Assembly: GCA_016713335.1 (NCBI GenBank)
Contig: JADJPH010000004.1
Span: 1 to 64,000, forward strand
Length of the DNA: 64,000 nucleotides
Reading direction: 5' to 3'
DNA from: Candidatus Fredericiella danica
Lineage (GTDB): Bacteria > Chloroflexota > Anaerolineae > Caldilineales > Caldilineaceae
The notes under the pieces are model-generated. The model searched no databases. It worked only from the letters and a program-made list of their open reading frames with translations, and was not told where the DNA came from. The stretch's first letter is position 1, and each line of letters opens with the position of its first letter. Below, one piece after another: positions 28,610 through 39,428 of this stretch. Position numbers and translations under genes: made by a program.

Positions 28610-29806
28610 CTATTGAGCCTTGCCCCAATCGTAGAGACCCTTTGCACCCGTGTCGAAATAGACCCCATAGAGCAGGTTCGGCGTCGCCGGTGCGACGTGC
28701 GAGAAGATGCTGTTTACATAATTTACGGCGCCACTTTTGTTAGGCGCAAATGCGCTCAGACCGGGGGCGCCATCTGCGCCGCCGTCCATGTCGCAGCCCA
28801 CGCCGATCGGATCGGGTCCCTCCAGTGGTTCGCGGCGATTGGTGACCGTGCTGCAGGCGATTAGAAATTGTGAACGGCCGATTCTATCCGGGTAACCGGC
28901 AAAGTGCAGCAGTTGGGTGGACGCTGCGTTGTAGCGAAAACCCAGATTGCCGACCCAATCACTCACTTTCAGGTTATTGACATCGGCCACCGCGAGCATT
29001 CCCAGATCAAAGGCGGCCTTGCCGCCGGTCCATCCTCTCAGCGTTGCGCGACTGAGCACTGCAAAGGCGCCATAAGGTTTTGCACCGTTTCGATACGCCG
29101 GCACAAAGATCATGTTCTTGTTGAAGCCTTCGCCGGGTGTATAGACGCAGTGACCTGCGGTCCACACCGCACGTCCGACGCCGACGGCGCCCGAGCAGCT
29201 AAAGGCGCCGGGCGTCAACGGCCTGTTGAAGAAGAGGCGGCCAACGGTACGCCACGGAAATGACTTCCAGAGATCGGCATTGTCATTTACATAATAACTG
29301 GTAAATGGAGGGCTGGTGCTCCAGGCATCCACACCCGTGGTTTCCACTACTTCGCTTTCACTGGCGGCGTTGCGTTCGCTAGCTGCCGATGCTGCGGCCC
29401 AATCGGCGGCATAGAGTTCGGCCGCCAACGAGGCGGCGCCGGGAAGACCGCCGTAGCTCGGCGCTGCGCCGCCGGCCACCGGCTCTTCACGGTCGCGCAG
29501 ACCTTCGGCTGGCGCCGTCACCACCGCAGCCAAATCGAGCGGTCTTGCCTGCGCCATGCGGTCAGCAGTCCAGTAGGCGAGTGCGGCATATGCCGCCCCG
29601 CTTGGAATTGACTCAGCGACGACGACCCGTAGTTCTGGCGAGTCGGGGGGCGGGAGGTTGGGCGCCTGCGCGGGATGGCTGAGAACGACTGGAAAAAAGA
29701 TGCGTCCGCCGCGGCCTGTAGCATCCTGGCCGGCCACGGGGATGGCGAGTGAGATGAGCATGAATGCAAAAAGAATTGCATAGGCACTGCGTTTTTGGTG
29801 GCGCAT
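28610..29806 (-). CDS. secreted trypsin-like (V8-type) protein lacking the catalytic serine
   Basis: About 398 residues with a signal peptide (MRHQKRSAYAILFAFML...). After a variable region the protease domain shows GAFSCSGAVGVGRAVWTAGHCV (catalytic His) and KAAFDLGMLAV (Asp). At the serine site, where V8-type enzymes have GGSSGGPW, it reads CDMDGGADGAPGL, so an Asp stands in the place of the catalytic Ser. Read literally it would be inactive, perhaps a binding protein; a sequence error at one codon is also possible but two neighbouring residues also differ. ATG 29806 is chosen because GAGGAG lies six bases upstream. Confidence 0.75.
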   Translation of the reverse strand: MRHQKRSAYAILFAFMLISLAIPVAGQDATGRGGRIFFPVVLSHPAQAPNLPPPDSPELRVVVAESIPSGAAYAALAYWTADRMAQARPLDLAAVVTAPAEGLRDREEPVAGGAAPSYGGLPGAASLAAELYAADWAAASAASERNAASESEVVETTGVDAWSTSPPFTSYYVNDNADLWKSFPWRTVGRLFFNRPLTPGAFSCSGAVGVGRAVWTAGHCVYTPGEGFNKNMIFVPAYRNGAKPYGAFAVLSRATLRGWTGGKAAFDLGMLAVADVNNLKVSDWVGNLGFRYNAASTQLLHFAGYPDRIGRSQFLIACSTVTNRREPLEGPDPIGVGCDMDGGADGAPGLSAFAPNKSGAVNYVNSIFSHVAPATPNLLYGVYFDTGAKGLYDWGKAQ

Positions 29807-29971
29807 GGCGGGACTCCTCAAATTGAATCGTCGTGGCGCCGCAAAGTCATCGTGGGCGTGTCAATGATGGGCGCCATCTACCACAATAGGCCACATGTAG
29901 AGTGGCGTCAAGACACATTTGGCGGATTATCGGGAGATGCGGGATTAAATGCACACCTGGGTGATTTGCAG

Positions 29972-30000
29972 TTGACAATGGGTTAAGGCTTCGTTATACT
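29972..30000 (+). promoter_or_regulatory. sigma-70 promoter of the ilv-leu operon
   Basis: TTGACA at 29972-29977 and TATACT at 29995-30000 are separated by 17 bases. Transcription would start near 30007, giving a leader of about 320 bases before ilvB. The preceding stretch from 29807 contains no gene. Confidence 0.75.
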
Positions 30001-30093
30001 GCGAATGTCCTTCGACAATTTGTCCAATAGGGTTGTGCAAGTTGATTAAGAACTTGCAGGATTGTTGCACTGCATTTCTCAGCAGGTGTAGGC

Positions 30094-30186
30094 ATGGCAT
30101 CGATCGAACGCAGCATTAGCCTGGTCCTTATTAGCGAGCTTCGGGTCGTAGTAGTAGTCGGCCGGAGGCCAATGCTGGTTGGATGA
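30094..30186 (+). CDS. branched-chain amino acid leader peptide (attenuator)
   Basis: A 30-codon ORF starting ATG-GCA-TCG and ending in TGA. Its product reads MASIERSISLVLISELR, then five Val in a row, then GRRPMLVG. Fourteen of 30 residues are Ile, Leu or Val (3 Ile, 4 Leu, 7 Val), the run GTC-GTA-GTA-GTA-GTC being the most striking. It lies between the operon promoter and a strong terminator ahead of ilvB. By analogy with the ilvB leader of enterobacteria, ribosome stalling at these codons when charged tRNA is scarce would prevent terminator formation. AGGTG upstream may be its ribosome site. Confidence 0.8.
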   Translation: MASIERSISLVLISELRVVVVVGRRPMLVG

Positions 30187-30221
30187 AGGTGAACGCCAGC
30201 GCAGCGTCACAAGGTCACCGT

Positions 30222-30252
30222 AGACCCTTCCCGACCGGGAAGGGTCTTTTTA
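30222..30252 (+). terminator. attenuator terminator before ilvB
   Basis: AGACCCTTCCC (30222-30232) pairs perfectly with GGGAAGGGTCT (30237-30247) over a four-base loop, followed by a T run to 30251. It begins 35 bases after the leader stop and 76 bases before ilvB. Upstream, GCTGG and CCAGC (about 30174 and 30195) and GGTGA and TCACC (about 30188 and 30214) can pair and may form competing structures. Confidence 0.88.
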
Positions 30253-30328
30253 TATCCTTTTGCAAGTCTTTCGATGGTTAATGACCAGGAATGATGCGGA
30301 GCGATTCGCATAAAAGGAGATGCAAGTC

Positions 30329-32112
<1,784 letters not shown>

Positions 32113-32183
32113 GACCGGGGCGAGCCACACGAAGCAAATCATTCATGCCAAATCTGATGGGTTCAATAAGCGAGGACTTGACA

Positions 32184-32756
32184 ATGACTCATACACTTAT
32201 CGCCTGGATGCGCGACAAGCCGGGCGTCCTCAATCGGGTGGCCGGCATGCTGCGCCGGCGCAATTTCAACATCGATAGTCTGCAAGTTGGGCATTCGGAG
32301 ACGCCGGGGATCAGCCGGATGACCTTCGTCGTCAACGGCAATCAGCATATGGTTGACCAGGTCGCCATGCAACTGCGCAAGATCGTGGACGTAACACGCG
32401 TCGAGGATATTTCCGAGCTGCCGCAGGTTGCGCGCGAGATGGCGCTCATCCGCGTGGCGACGACGGCGGATAACCGCTCCGAGATTATGCAACTGGTGGA
32501 CATCTACCGCGGTGAGATTGTCGATGTGACGCATGACAATCTGATCGTGCAGATTGTGGGCAACGAAGAGCGGGTTGACTCGTTGATCGATCTCATGTCA
32601 CGTTTTGGTATTACCGAGATGGTGCGCACCGGCCCAGTGTCGATGGCGCGTGGGCAGCGAGAAGGCGCCTACCGGCGCAGCACCGCCGTCTGGCGCGCGC
32701 AGGCGAACGGCAAGGATGCGCATGGGTCGGAACGGTTGAAGACGGGCGGAGTGTAG
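32184..32756 (+). CDS. ilvN: acetolactate synthase small (regulatory) subunit
   Basis: Encodes 190 residues with an N-terminal ACT domain (IAWMRDKPGVLNRVAGMLRR, FNIDSLQVG) that binds valine for feedback inhibition, and the C-terminal half with EIVDVTHDNLIVQIVGNEE. A GAGGA eight bases before ATG 32184 fixes the start; the upstream in-frame ATG at 32145 has no ribosome site. The last 35 residues (RGQREGAYRRST... to KTGGV) are longer and more basic than usual. Confidence 0.94.
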   Translation: MTHTLIAWMRDKPGVLNRVAGMLRRRNFNIDSLQVGHSETPGISRMTFVVNGNQHMVDQVAMQLRKIVDVTRVEDISELPQVAREMALIRVATTADNRSEIMQLVDIYRGEIVDVTHDNLIVQIVGNEERVDSLIDLMSRFGITEMVRTGPVSMARGQREGAYRRSTAVWRAQANGKDAHGSERLKTGGV

Positions 32757-32788
32757 TACTTATTCATCAATGAAACGGACGGATCACA

Positions 32789-33793
32789 GTGGCAAAAATC
32801 TACTACGAAAATCAAGCAGATCTCGACAATCTTAAAGGCAAGAAGATCGCAGTACTTGGTTATGGAAGCCAGGGGCATGCGCATTCGTTGAACCTGCGCG
32901 ACAGCGGTATGGATGTGCGCGTAGGCTTGTATCCGGGCAGCAAGAGTTGGGCCAAGGCCGAAGCGGATGGTCTGAAGGTGATGAGCGCTGCCGAAGCCTG
33001 TGCTGAAGCCGACATGATCATGGTGACGCTGCCGGATCCAATCCAGGGCAAGGTATACGAGCAGGACATTGCGCCAAACTTGAAGCCGGGTGACACGATC
33101 ATGTTTGCGCATGGGTTCAACATTCGTTTTGGCATGATCACGCCGCCGGCGGATGTGGACGTGAGCATGGTTGCGCCCAAGGCGCCTGGGCACCGGGTGC
33201 GCGAGGTCTTCAAAGAGGGATCCGGCGTACCGGCGCTGGTTGCCGTCTATCAGGATGCAAGCGGCAAGGCGCTACAAAACGCGCTGGCTTATGCCAAGGG
33301 TATCGGCTCGACGCGCGCCGGCGTGCTTGAGACCACCTTTGCGGAGGAGACCGAGACGGATCTCTTTGGCGAACAGGCGGTGCTCTGCGGTGGCGTCAGC
33401 GAACTGGTGAAAGCCGGCTTCTACACGTTGGTCGAAGCAGGTTATCAGCCGGAGATCGCCTATTTTGAGTGCATGCATGAACTCAAGTTGATCGTTGACC
33501 TGATGTATCAGGGTGGTCTGAGCTATATGCGCTATAGCGTCTCCGACACCGCGGAATGGGGCGACTACAAGAGTGGACCCAGGATCGTGACGGATGAGAC
33601 ACGCGAGGCGATGCGCCAGATTCTTAAAGAGATCCAGAGCGGCGCCTTTGCCGAGGAGTGGATGGACGAGTATCACAGTGGTGGGAAGACCTTCTACGCC
33701 ACGCGCAAGGAAGAGCAGAACCAGCAGATCGAAGTGGTCGGCAAGCAACTGCGGAAGATGATGACGTTCTTGAATGCGAAAGAAGTGAACTAA
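32789..33793 (+). CDS. ilvC: ketol-acid reductoisomerase
   Basis: Encodes 334 residues of the short class I enzyme that rearranges and reduces acetolactate or acetohydroxybutyrate. The Rossmann motif VLGYGSQGHAHSLNL is followed by a loop GLYPGSKSWAKAEADG whose Ser residues fit NADPH. The metal-binding knotted domain has ETETDLFGEQAVLCGG and YFECMHELKLIVDL. The start is GTG 32789, which gives the family N-terminus MAKIYYENQADLDNLKGK. Confidence 0.96.
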   Translation: MAKIYYENQADLDNLKGKKIAVLGYGSQGHAHSLNLRDSGMDVRVGLYPGSKSWAKAEADGLKVMSAAEACAEADMIMVTLPDPIQGKVYEQDIAPNLKPGDTIMFAHGFNIRFGMITPPADVDVSMVAPKAPGHRVREVFKEGSGVPALVAVYQDASGKALQNALAYAKGIGSTRAGVLETTFAEETETDLFGEQAVLCGGVSELVKAGFYTLVEAGYQPEIAYFECMHELKLIVDLMYQGGLSYMRYSVSDTAEWGDYKSGPRIVTDETREAMRQILKEIQSGAFAEEWMDEYHSGGKTFYATRKEEQNQQIEVVGKQLRKMMTFLNAKEVN

Positions 33794-33795
33794 CA

Positions 33796-33843
33796 AGACA
33801 AAGAGACAAAGAGACATCTCCCAGTCTCTTTGTCTCTTTGTCT
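33796..33843. repeat. GACAAAGA-word hairpin between ilvC and the kinase gene
   Basis: A 20-base arm of AAGAGACA words (33796-33815) pairs perfectly with TCTCTTTG words (33824-33843) over an eight-base loop; further TCTCTTTG copies run to 33856. It might end or attenuate the ilv transcript. It is a short-word repeat of the kind seen at 27894 and 48257 and not a normal GC-rich terminator. Confidence 0.7.
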
Positions 33844-33862
33844 CTTTGTCTCTTTTGAAACT

Positions 33863-35008
33863 ATGACAGATATTATCGCCACCATAGGCCCGGCTTGCGC
33901 CGACGTGCAGATCCTGGCCGAGATGATTCGGTCGGGCATGACAGTTGCCCGCATGAACTTTAGCCACGGGGATTATGCTTTCCTTACGCGGATGGCCGGA
34001 TTGGTGCGCGAGGCGGCAGAAGTCGCCGGAAAGCCGGTGGCGCTGCTGGCGGATCTACAAGGCGCCAAAGTGCGTGTGGGCCGGCTTGATCAGGAGATTC
34101 CGATTGCATCGGGGCAGCCGGTGATTCTGGTGGGGCTGGAAGTCGACGTGCGCGAGCAGTTGAGCACGCTGCCAGCAAATGCCGTGATTGTGCCCACGGA
34201 TTTTGATCTGGCGCCGCATGTGAAACCGGGCGGCACGGTCTTGATCGATGACGGCAACATCGAATTGCAGGTTGAGTCGATTGTAGCGGGGCATGTGCAT
34301 TGCGTGACGGTTCACGGCGGTGCGATCAAGTCCCGCAAGGGCGTGAATGTGCCGTACACGCTCCTGCCCATCCCGGCGCTGACGGACAAGGATCGGGCTG
34401 ATGCCGCGTTTGTCGTGGGTCTTGGCGTTGACTGGATTGCGCTCAGCTTTGCGGGTTCGGCGCAGGATGTCTTTGATCTGCGGGAAATTGTGGATGCGTC
34501 CGAAGCGCATGTTCACGTCCATTGCCCGCCGCGCATTATGGCGAAGATCGAGCGGCCCGATGGGGTTGAAAACCTGCGGGCAATCATTGTGGCGAGTGAC
34601 GCCGTCATGGTGGCCCGGGGCGATCTCGCGCTGGAAACGAGTCCCTGGCAATTGCCGTTGTTGCAGAAGCAGATCGTGCGCGCCTGCCCGCAAGCGCGGA
34701 AGCCGGTGGTGGTCGCCACGCAAATGCTGGAAAGTATGATCCACAATCACCGACCGACGCGTGCGGAAGTGAGCGATGTCGCCAATGCGCTGTTGGACGG
34801 CGCAGACGGCGTCATGTTGAGCGCGGAGACGGCGGTCGGTAGCTATCCAGTGCATGCCGTGCGCACGATGGTCAACGTGTGCCAGAATATTATGCCCGGC
34901 TCGGCGCATGCGAAGCCGTTGTCGGTCTTTTTGGACGCGAGCCGCGCCGAACATCATCCACACGCCCAGACACTGGAAGCAGCACGGCGTGAAAGATTCG
35001 TGCTCTAG
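33863..35008 (+). CDS. pyruvate kinase-like protein without C-terminal domain
   Basis: Encodes 381 residues. The catalytic A and B domains are complete: IIATIGPACADVQ, ARMNFSHGD, LLADLQGAKVRVG (usual DLQGPKIR), SRKGVNVP, IMAKIERPDGV (catalytic Lys and Glu), VMVARGDLALE and VATQMLESMI. The protein stops about 20 residues after VGSYPVHAVRTM, where a normal enzyme has another 100-residue domain carrying the effector site. The gene lies inside the ilv-leu operon; pyruvate is the substrate of the IlvB reaction, so a local supply role is plausible. ATG 33863 follows the TCTCTTTG repeat with no clear ribosome site. Confidence 0.85.
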   Translation: MTDIIATIGPACADVQILAEMIRSGMTVARMNFSHGDYAFLTRMAGLVREAAEVAGKPVALLADLQGAKVRVGRLDQEIPIASGQPVILVGLEVDVREQLSTLPANAVIVPTDFDLAPHVKPGGTVLIDDGNIELQVESIVAGHVHCVTVHGGAIKSRKGVNVPYTLLPIPALTDKDRADAAFVVGLGVDWIALSFAGSAQDVFDLREIVDASEAHVHVHCPPRIMAKIERPDGVENLRAIIVASDAVMVARGDLALETSPWQLPLLQKQIVRACPQARKPVVVATQMLESMIHNHRPTRAEVSDVANALLDGADGVMLSAETAVGSYPVHAVRTMVNVCQNIMPGSAHAKPLSVFLDASRAEHHPHAQTLEAARRERFVL

Positions 35009-35048
35009 CTGCGTTTGGCGCCATTGAAAAAGGAAGGAGGTGATCAGA

Positions 35049-35165
35049 ATGGACGATGGTCTTAGTGACCTTCTACGCAACACGCAGACAACCAACGTGA
35101 TGTGGATGGCAGGTGTGTTCATCCATTCTAGAGTCAACCTCCCAGGAGCAAATGAAGATGAGTAA
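35049..35165 (+). CDS. small ORF with ideal ribosome site, overlapping leuA start
   Basis: A 38-codon ORF starting MDDGLSDLLRNTQTTN and ending GANEDE before TAA 35163-35165. AAGGAGGTGATC, a perfect match to the 16S 3' end, lies five bases before its ATG. Its end overlaps the leuA start at 35158 by eight bases, so translation of leuA may be coupled to it. It has four Leu, too few to be a clear leucine attenuator. It could be a real small protein or a coupling leader; I recognise no family. Confidence 0.5.
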   Translation: MDDGLSDLLRNTQTTNVMWMAGVFIHSRVNLPGANEDE

Positions 35166-36945
35166 GGCAAACCAAACCGAGCATGAAGAAATGGACGGCG
35201 GCGACGGCATGGCCGACGAGACGCCTGCCGTAGATGTTGAGCAATTTCGGATTGAGGACATGAAAGCGTACGCCCGTGAGATTGCGCACGGCGATACGGT
35301 CCTCGTCTTTGACACCACGTTGCGTGACGGCGAGCAAAGCCCTGGCGCCACGCTTCACATGCAAGAGAAGATGGAAATTGCGCACCAACTGGCCAGGTTG
35401 GGCGTCGACATCATGGAGGCCGGTTTTCCGGCAGCGAGCCCGGGTGACCTGGAGGCGGTGAAAAAGATCGCCAATACGGTGGGGCGCCGGCCACGGCGTG
35501 GCAAGAACGGCGAAATCAAGGCGCCACCCTCCATCGCGGGGCTGGCGCGCGCGAACAAGAATGATATTGACAAGGCAGAGGAAGCTGTCAAGGGCGCGGT
35601 GCGTCCTCGGATCCATACCTTTTTGGCGACGAGCGACATCCATATGCAGTACAAACTGCGCATGAGCCGCGACGAGGTGCTGGAGACGGTTGGCGACATG
35701 GTGCAATATGCCCGGAGTCTGTGCGCCGACGTCGAGTTTAGTCCAGAGGACGGCGGGCGCAGCGATCCGGAGTTCCTGGTCAAGGTGCTCGAAGTGGCGA
35801 TTCAGGCGGGTGCAACGACCCTGAATATCCCGGATACGGTAGGCTATACGACGCCTGAAGAATATGGTGCGCTGATCCGGTATCTCCGGGAAACGACGCC
35901 GGGCGGCAAAGACGTAATCTTTTCCTGCCATTGCCACAACGATTTGGGATTGGCGACCGCCAATACCCTGTCTGGTGTGCAGAGCGGCGCCCGGCAGATC
36001 GAAGTGACGCTCAACGGGATCGGTGAGCGCGCCGGCAACACAAGCCTCGAAGAGTCGGTGATGGCGATTCACGTCAGGCCGAAGACCTTCGGCCTCGACA
36101 CCAACATCGTCACTCAGGAGATTCATCGCACGAGTGACATGGTAAGCCGGTACACCGGGATGGTGATCCAACCCAACAAGGCTATTGTGGGGGCGAATGC
36201 CTTTGCCCATGAGGCAGGCATCCATCAGGATGGCATGCTGAAGCATAAGCGCACGTATGAGATCATGGATGCGTCGACCATTGGTCTGAACACGAGCAAA
36301 CTGGTGCTGGGCAAGCACTCCGGGAAGCATGCGTTGGCGAAGAAACTGGAGAGTATGGGGTTCCATCTCAGCCAGGAGGAGATCAAAGAGGTCTTCAACC
36401 GCTTCAAGGATCTGGCGGACAAGAAGAAGACGGTGACGGAGGCCGATCTGGAAGCGTTGGTTGGTGACGAGCTCTACCAGCCCGTGGAGGCGTGGGAGTT
36501 GTTGGATGTGCAGGTGCATGCGGGCACGAACCTGACCCCGACGGCGGTGGTGAAGCTTCGCGAGAATGCCACCGGTGAGCAGAAGATTGGGGCGGCGATC
36601 GGCACGGGACCTGTGGACGCCGTGTATCGTGCCATCAACGAGATCGTGAAGGAACCCAACAATCTGGTGGAGTTTCTGGTGCAGGCGATCACGGAGGGGA
36701 TGGACGCGAACGGCGACGTCACCATCCGGATCGAGGTACCTGACAGCCGCGGGTACAAAGAGACGGCGCAGGGGCGGCAGCGGCGCCGGCTCTTTAGCGG
36801 GCGTGGGGTGGAGACGGACATCATCGTGGCTTGTGCGAAGGCGTACATGCAGGCGCTGAACAAGATGATCGACGCTGCACACAGCGAGCGCGGTTTGGAA
36901 CACATTGAGGCGGAAGGTGAGCTGGTGATCGAAGCGGGGGCGTAA
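35158..36945 (+). CDS. leuA: 2-isopropylmalate synthase
   Basis: Encodes 595 residues. After an acidic 40-residue extension it has DTTLRDGEQSPGATL (metal and 2-ketoacid binding), IMEAGFPAASPGD, CHCHNDLGLATANTL (HxHND metal site) and NGIGERAGNTSLEE. The linker and C-terminal LeuA dimer domain (about 450-590) are present, which carries leucine feedback inhibition in the family. It condenses acetyl-CoA with 2-oxoisovalerate, the first step to leucine. ATG 35158 is preferred, nine bases after AGGAG; ATG 35152 is possible. Confidence 0.95.
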   Translation: MSKANQTEHEEMDGGDGMADETPAVDVEQFRIEDMKAYAREIAHGDTVLVFDTTLRDGEQSPGATLHMQEKMEIAHQLARLGVDIMEAGFPAASPGDLEAVKKIANTVGRRPRRGKNGEIKAPPSIAGLARANKNDIDKAEEAVKGAVRPRIHTFLATSDIHMQYKLRMSRDEVLETVGDMVQYARSLCADVEFSPEDGGRSDPEFLVKVLEVAIQAGATTLNIPDTVGYTTPEEYGALIRYLRETTPGGKDVIFSCHCHNDLGLATANTLSGVQSGARQIEVTLNGIGERAGNTSLEESVMAIHVRPKTFGLDTNIVTQEIHRTSDMVSRYTGMVIQPNKAIVGANAFAHEAGIHQDGMLKHKRTYEIMDASTIGLNTSKLVLGKHSGKHALAKKLESMGFHLSQEEIKEVFNRFKDLADKKKTVTEADLEALVGDELYQPVEAWELLDVQVHAGTNLTPTAVVKLRENATGEQKIGAAIGTGPVDAVYRAINEIVKEPNNLVEFLVQAITEGMDANGDVTIRIEVPDSRGYKETAQGRQRRRLFSGRGVETDIIVACAKAYMQALNKMIDAAHSERGLEHIEAEGELVIEAGA

Positions 36946-37053
36946 GGCAAGATTTGCTGTTGCCGATTTTGATGCAATTGCGCCAGGCGCGCACCGCTGG
37001 GCAAGCGCTTCCTTGCAACGAAATCGGGATTTCAATCGTATAGTAGTTGTGGG

Positions 37054-37105
37054 CAAGGCATTGCCGCGGGAACAGTAGGATGTCGTTCGCGCCGGCAATG
37101 CCTTG
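37054..37105. repeat. 13-bp perfect inverted repeat downstream of leuA
   Basis: CAAGGCATTGCCG (37054-37066) and CGGCAATGCCTTG (37093-37105) with 26 bases between, in the 246-base spacer between leuA and the next gene. It has no T run. It may be an operator or an RNA hairpin that ends the ilv-leu transcript; the rest of the spacer shows nothing clear. Confidence 0.6.
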
Positions 37106-37191
37106 TTCGCGGGTATTGGCCGGCGTGTTGCTGAAGGAATCAAGGCTTAACCAACGATTAAAATCGGGGGAGAGGCCACAAACAGGGTGAA

Positions 37192-39079
37192 ATGAACGCA
37201 ATTATCAAGAATCTACTCAGGTACAGATTGCAGTGGTTGTCTGCGGCGCTTGTCGTTGCTCTTGTGCTTGAAAGTACACCCGTACTTGCGGCGCCGCCAG
37301 TGCAAGCCGCGCCACCCACATTGCAGAGCTGTGGCTCGGTTTCGGAAGAGTCATTGCAGAGCGAACTGAATGTCGTTACGCAGCATGTCTTCGCTGAGCA
37401 GCTAAGGACTCTCGATCTAGATGCCGTCGTTGAAAAACAGTGGGTCACCCTTGGGATGGACGCGGTGATGGACGCCGCCGTGGATCAGGCTGTGGAAAGG
37501 GTAAAAAGCGAGACCGATCTATGGAACCAGTTTCTCTCTGGTTGGTCTCCAGACAAAGCGCAAGAACTGACGTTGGCGGTTGCCAGTTACGCCTTCGATG
37601 CACCGGACTTTCGTATCAAGATGGATGATTTGTCTGCGGCAGTATCAAAGGATGTAGCAGACCGGCTGGCTGTTGCCTCTGCCGACTCGGTCTCCGCGGC
37701 ACTCTACTGTCTGGCAGACCTTCATTGGGCGGAACTATTCCAGGGCATTGGTGTCGGCCTTTGAGGATCGCGTCCAACAGGCAACTACAAGTGCCAATCT
37801 ATTGGGCGAAAGTGAGATTGGGCCGGACGTACTCGCCCTGGTGGGCGAGCATGAGATGGCCCTGGGTGGCGTGGGCGTCATCATTGCCGCACAAGTTACC
37901 AGAAAAATCGTGACCAGTATTGCGCAGCGAATGTCACAGCGCGTTGCGGGGCGCATTGCAAGCCGGATCCTTGGCAAAGCAGGCTCCACCGTCATCCCCG
38001 TGGCGGGCTGGCTGATTGGCACTGGGATGATCGTCTATGACATCTATGACAGCCGCGAGGGGGCGCTCCCGCAAGTTCAGGAATCGCTTAAATTAGAACA
38101 AGTCAAGCGCGGGGTGCGCAGCGAGATCGCGGCGTCGATCGCTCCTGAGCTGGAGGCCGAACTCCCGGGGCTGGCGCGTATTATTGCGAACGATCTCTTT
38201 GTCGAATGGCGAAATACAAAACGGAATATCCGGCAAGTGCTTGACCTTGCAGCCAAAAACAAGGCATTCGCCGGAATTCTAGCGGAAATGCCGTCGCCAG
38301 ACCAGGTCGCGCGCCTGGTTGATTTGGTCAGCCTCGTCCAGCAAAGCGGCGGTCCGGACGCGTTGGAAACGTCCATCGGGGACGGCACCTTGCAGCGAGT
38401 GGCGCTGTTGCCGGCGAGCGCAACGACGATTGTGGCAGACAGCGGCTCGTTGCAGAGTGCCATCACATGGTATCAAACGGTGGGTAACCGTCTTAACGAT
38501 GTGGTTGCCATGGAACTCCACAAGCAGACGGCGCCCGAAAGCATTAATCTGAGCCAATTAGATGCGCTGCTAGCGCTCGGTGACAAGACTGCGGTTTCCC
38601 GGCTTTCCCTATTGGATGCGGAAGCGCAAACCGAACTGCTGCGGTTGCCGACGGAACCCCTGGTTCAGTTGGCAAATCAACTTGCCCCGGACCAGTTATC
38701 CTGGCTTGCCTCGGAGCTGCCTAATCTGGCTGCGGCGCAACGTAACCAACTGGTCGGGCGCATGCTCAGCCAGCCGGCCGTAGCGCCATCGCTGCAAGCG
38801 CTGGGCAATTTGAGCCAACTGGCAGCGGCGGGAAGTCTCGACAAGGCCATTACGTTTGTCACTGGCGCCAAGGATCCGGTTGCCTACTGGGCGGACACGC
38901 TTGCGGTCGTGACGGGCGAAGTACCGGCAGATCTCTTCTGGGCCAAACATGGCCCGTGGCCATCGCTTGGCGCAATTGGTGCGCTTTTGCTCGTCTTTCT
39001 GATTGCTTTGCGCCTTGCTTACGGAGCTGGCGCATGGCTGGTGGCGCCGCTATCCATATTTCTACGGCGGCGGAGGTAA
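37192..39079 (+). CDS. secreted membrane-anchored protein, paralogue A (frameshifted), unknown function
   Basis: About 628 residues when one base near 37724 is dropped, which restores CLADLIGRNYSRALVSAF in step with CLQEYVGEQYSRTLFDAF of the paralogue at 39406. It has a signal peptide (hydrophobic core then APPVQAAPP), a helical region (LDLDAVVEKQWVTLGMDAVMD, SGWSPDKAQELT), a central hydrophobic hairpin (GGVGVIIAAQVTRKI; KAGSTVIPVAGWLIGTGMIVYD), a long helical repeat-like region, and a C-terminal membrane segment ending in RRRR. One Cys just after the cleavage site and one in LYCLADL are conserved in the paralogue and could form a disulphide. I know no function. It starts an operon with the YbjQ-like gene four bases on. 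Confidence 0.75.
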
Positions 39080-39083
39080 GAAG

Positions 39084-39428
39084 ATGCTGGTCGCAATTGA
39101 TCATATCCCCGGCGAACCGATTGAACTCGGCGACATGGTGACCGTCGTCAATGTTTCGGCTGCCCACGTCGTGAAAGATATCCGTGAGAATATTCGGAAC
39201 TTGATGGGGGGCCGCATGGTGCACTATGAGGAACTCATGCGCAATGCAGTAAACACCGCGCTGCGGGAACTCGATGAGGCGGCACTGGCAAAAGGATATG
39301 ACGGGGTGATTGGTGTGAGACTGTCGCATCCGTCGCTGGTGGAAGGCGGGATTGAAGTCGTTGCGTATGGAAGCGCGTTCCGTTTTGTGGCGCGGAAGGA
39401 CAAGCATGAGCAAGCGTCATCTCTATAG
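39084..39428 (+). CDS. YbjQ/UPF0145-like protein
   Basis: Encodes 114 residues. The pattern VVKDIRENIRNLMGGRMVHYEELMRNAVNTALRELDEAA (read in parts), KGYDGVIGVRLSHPS and IEVVAYGSAFRFV matches the YbjQ family, small proteins that assemble as pentamers and are annotated as heavy-metal-binding-like with no proven role. There is no signal peptide. GGAGGTAAG precedes ATG 39084. The gene is nested between two paralogous membrane-anchored proteins: four bases after the first and overlapping the second by 23 bases, so the three are very likely co-translated. Confidence 0.78.
   Translation: MLVAIDHIPGEPIELGDMVTVVNVSAAHVVKDIRENIRNLMGGRMVHYEELMRNAVNTALRELDEAALAKGYDGVIGVRLSHPSLVEGGIEVVAYGSAFRFVARKDKHEQASSL

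Noticed and set aside
33796..33856. CRISPR array
   Set aside because: The units are 8 bases with no spacers; it is a simple inverted tandem repeat.
35049..35165. The small ORF as a leucine attenuator
   Set aside because: Only four Leu codons, not clustered, and no terminator hairpin between it and leuA, which it overlaps.
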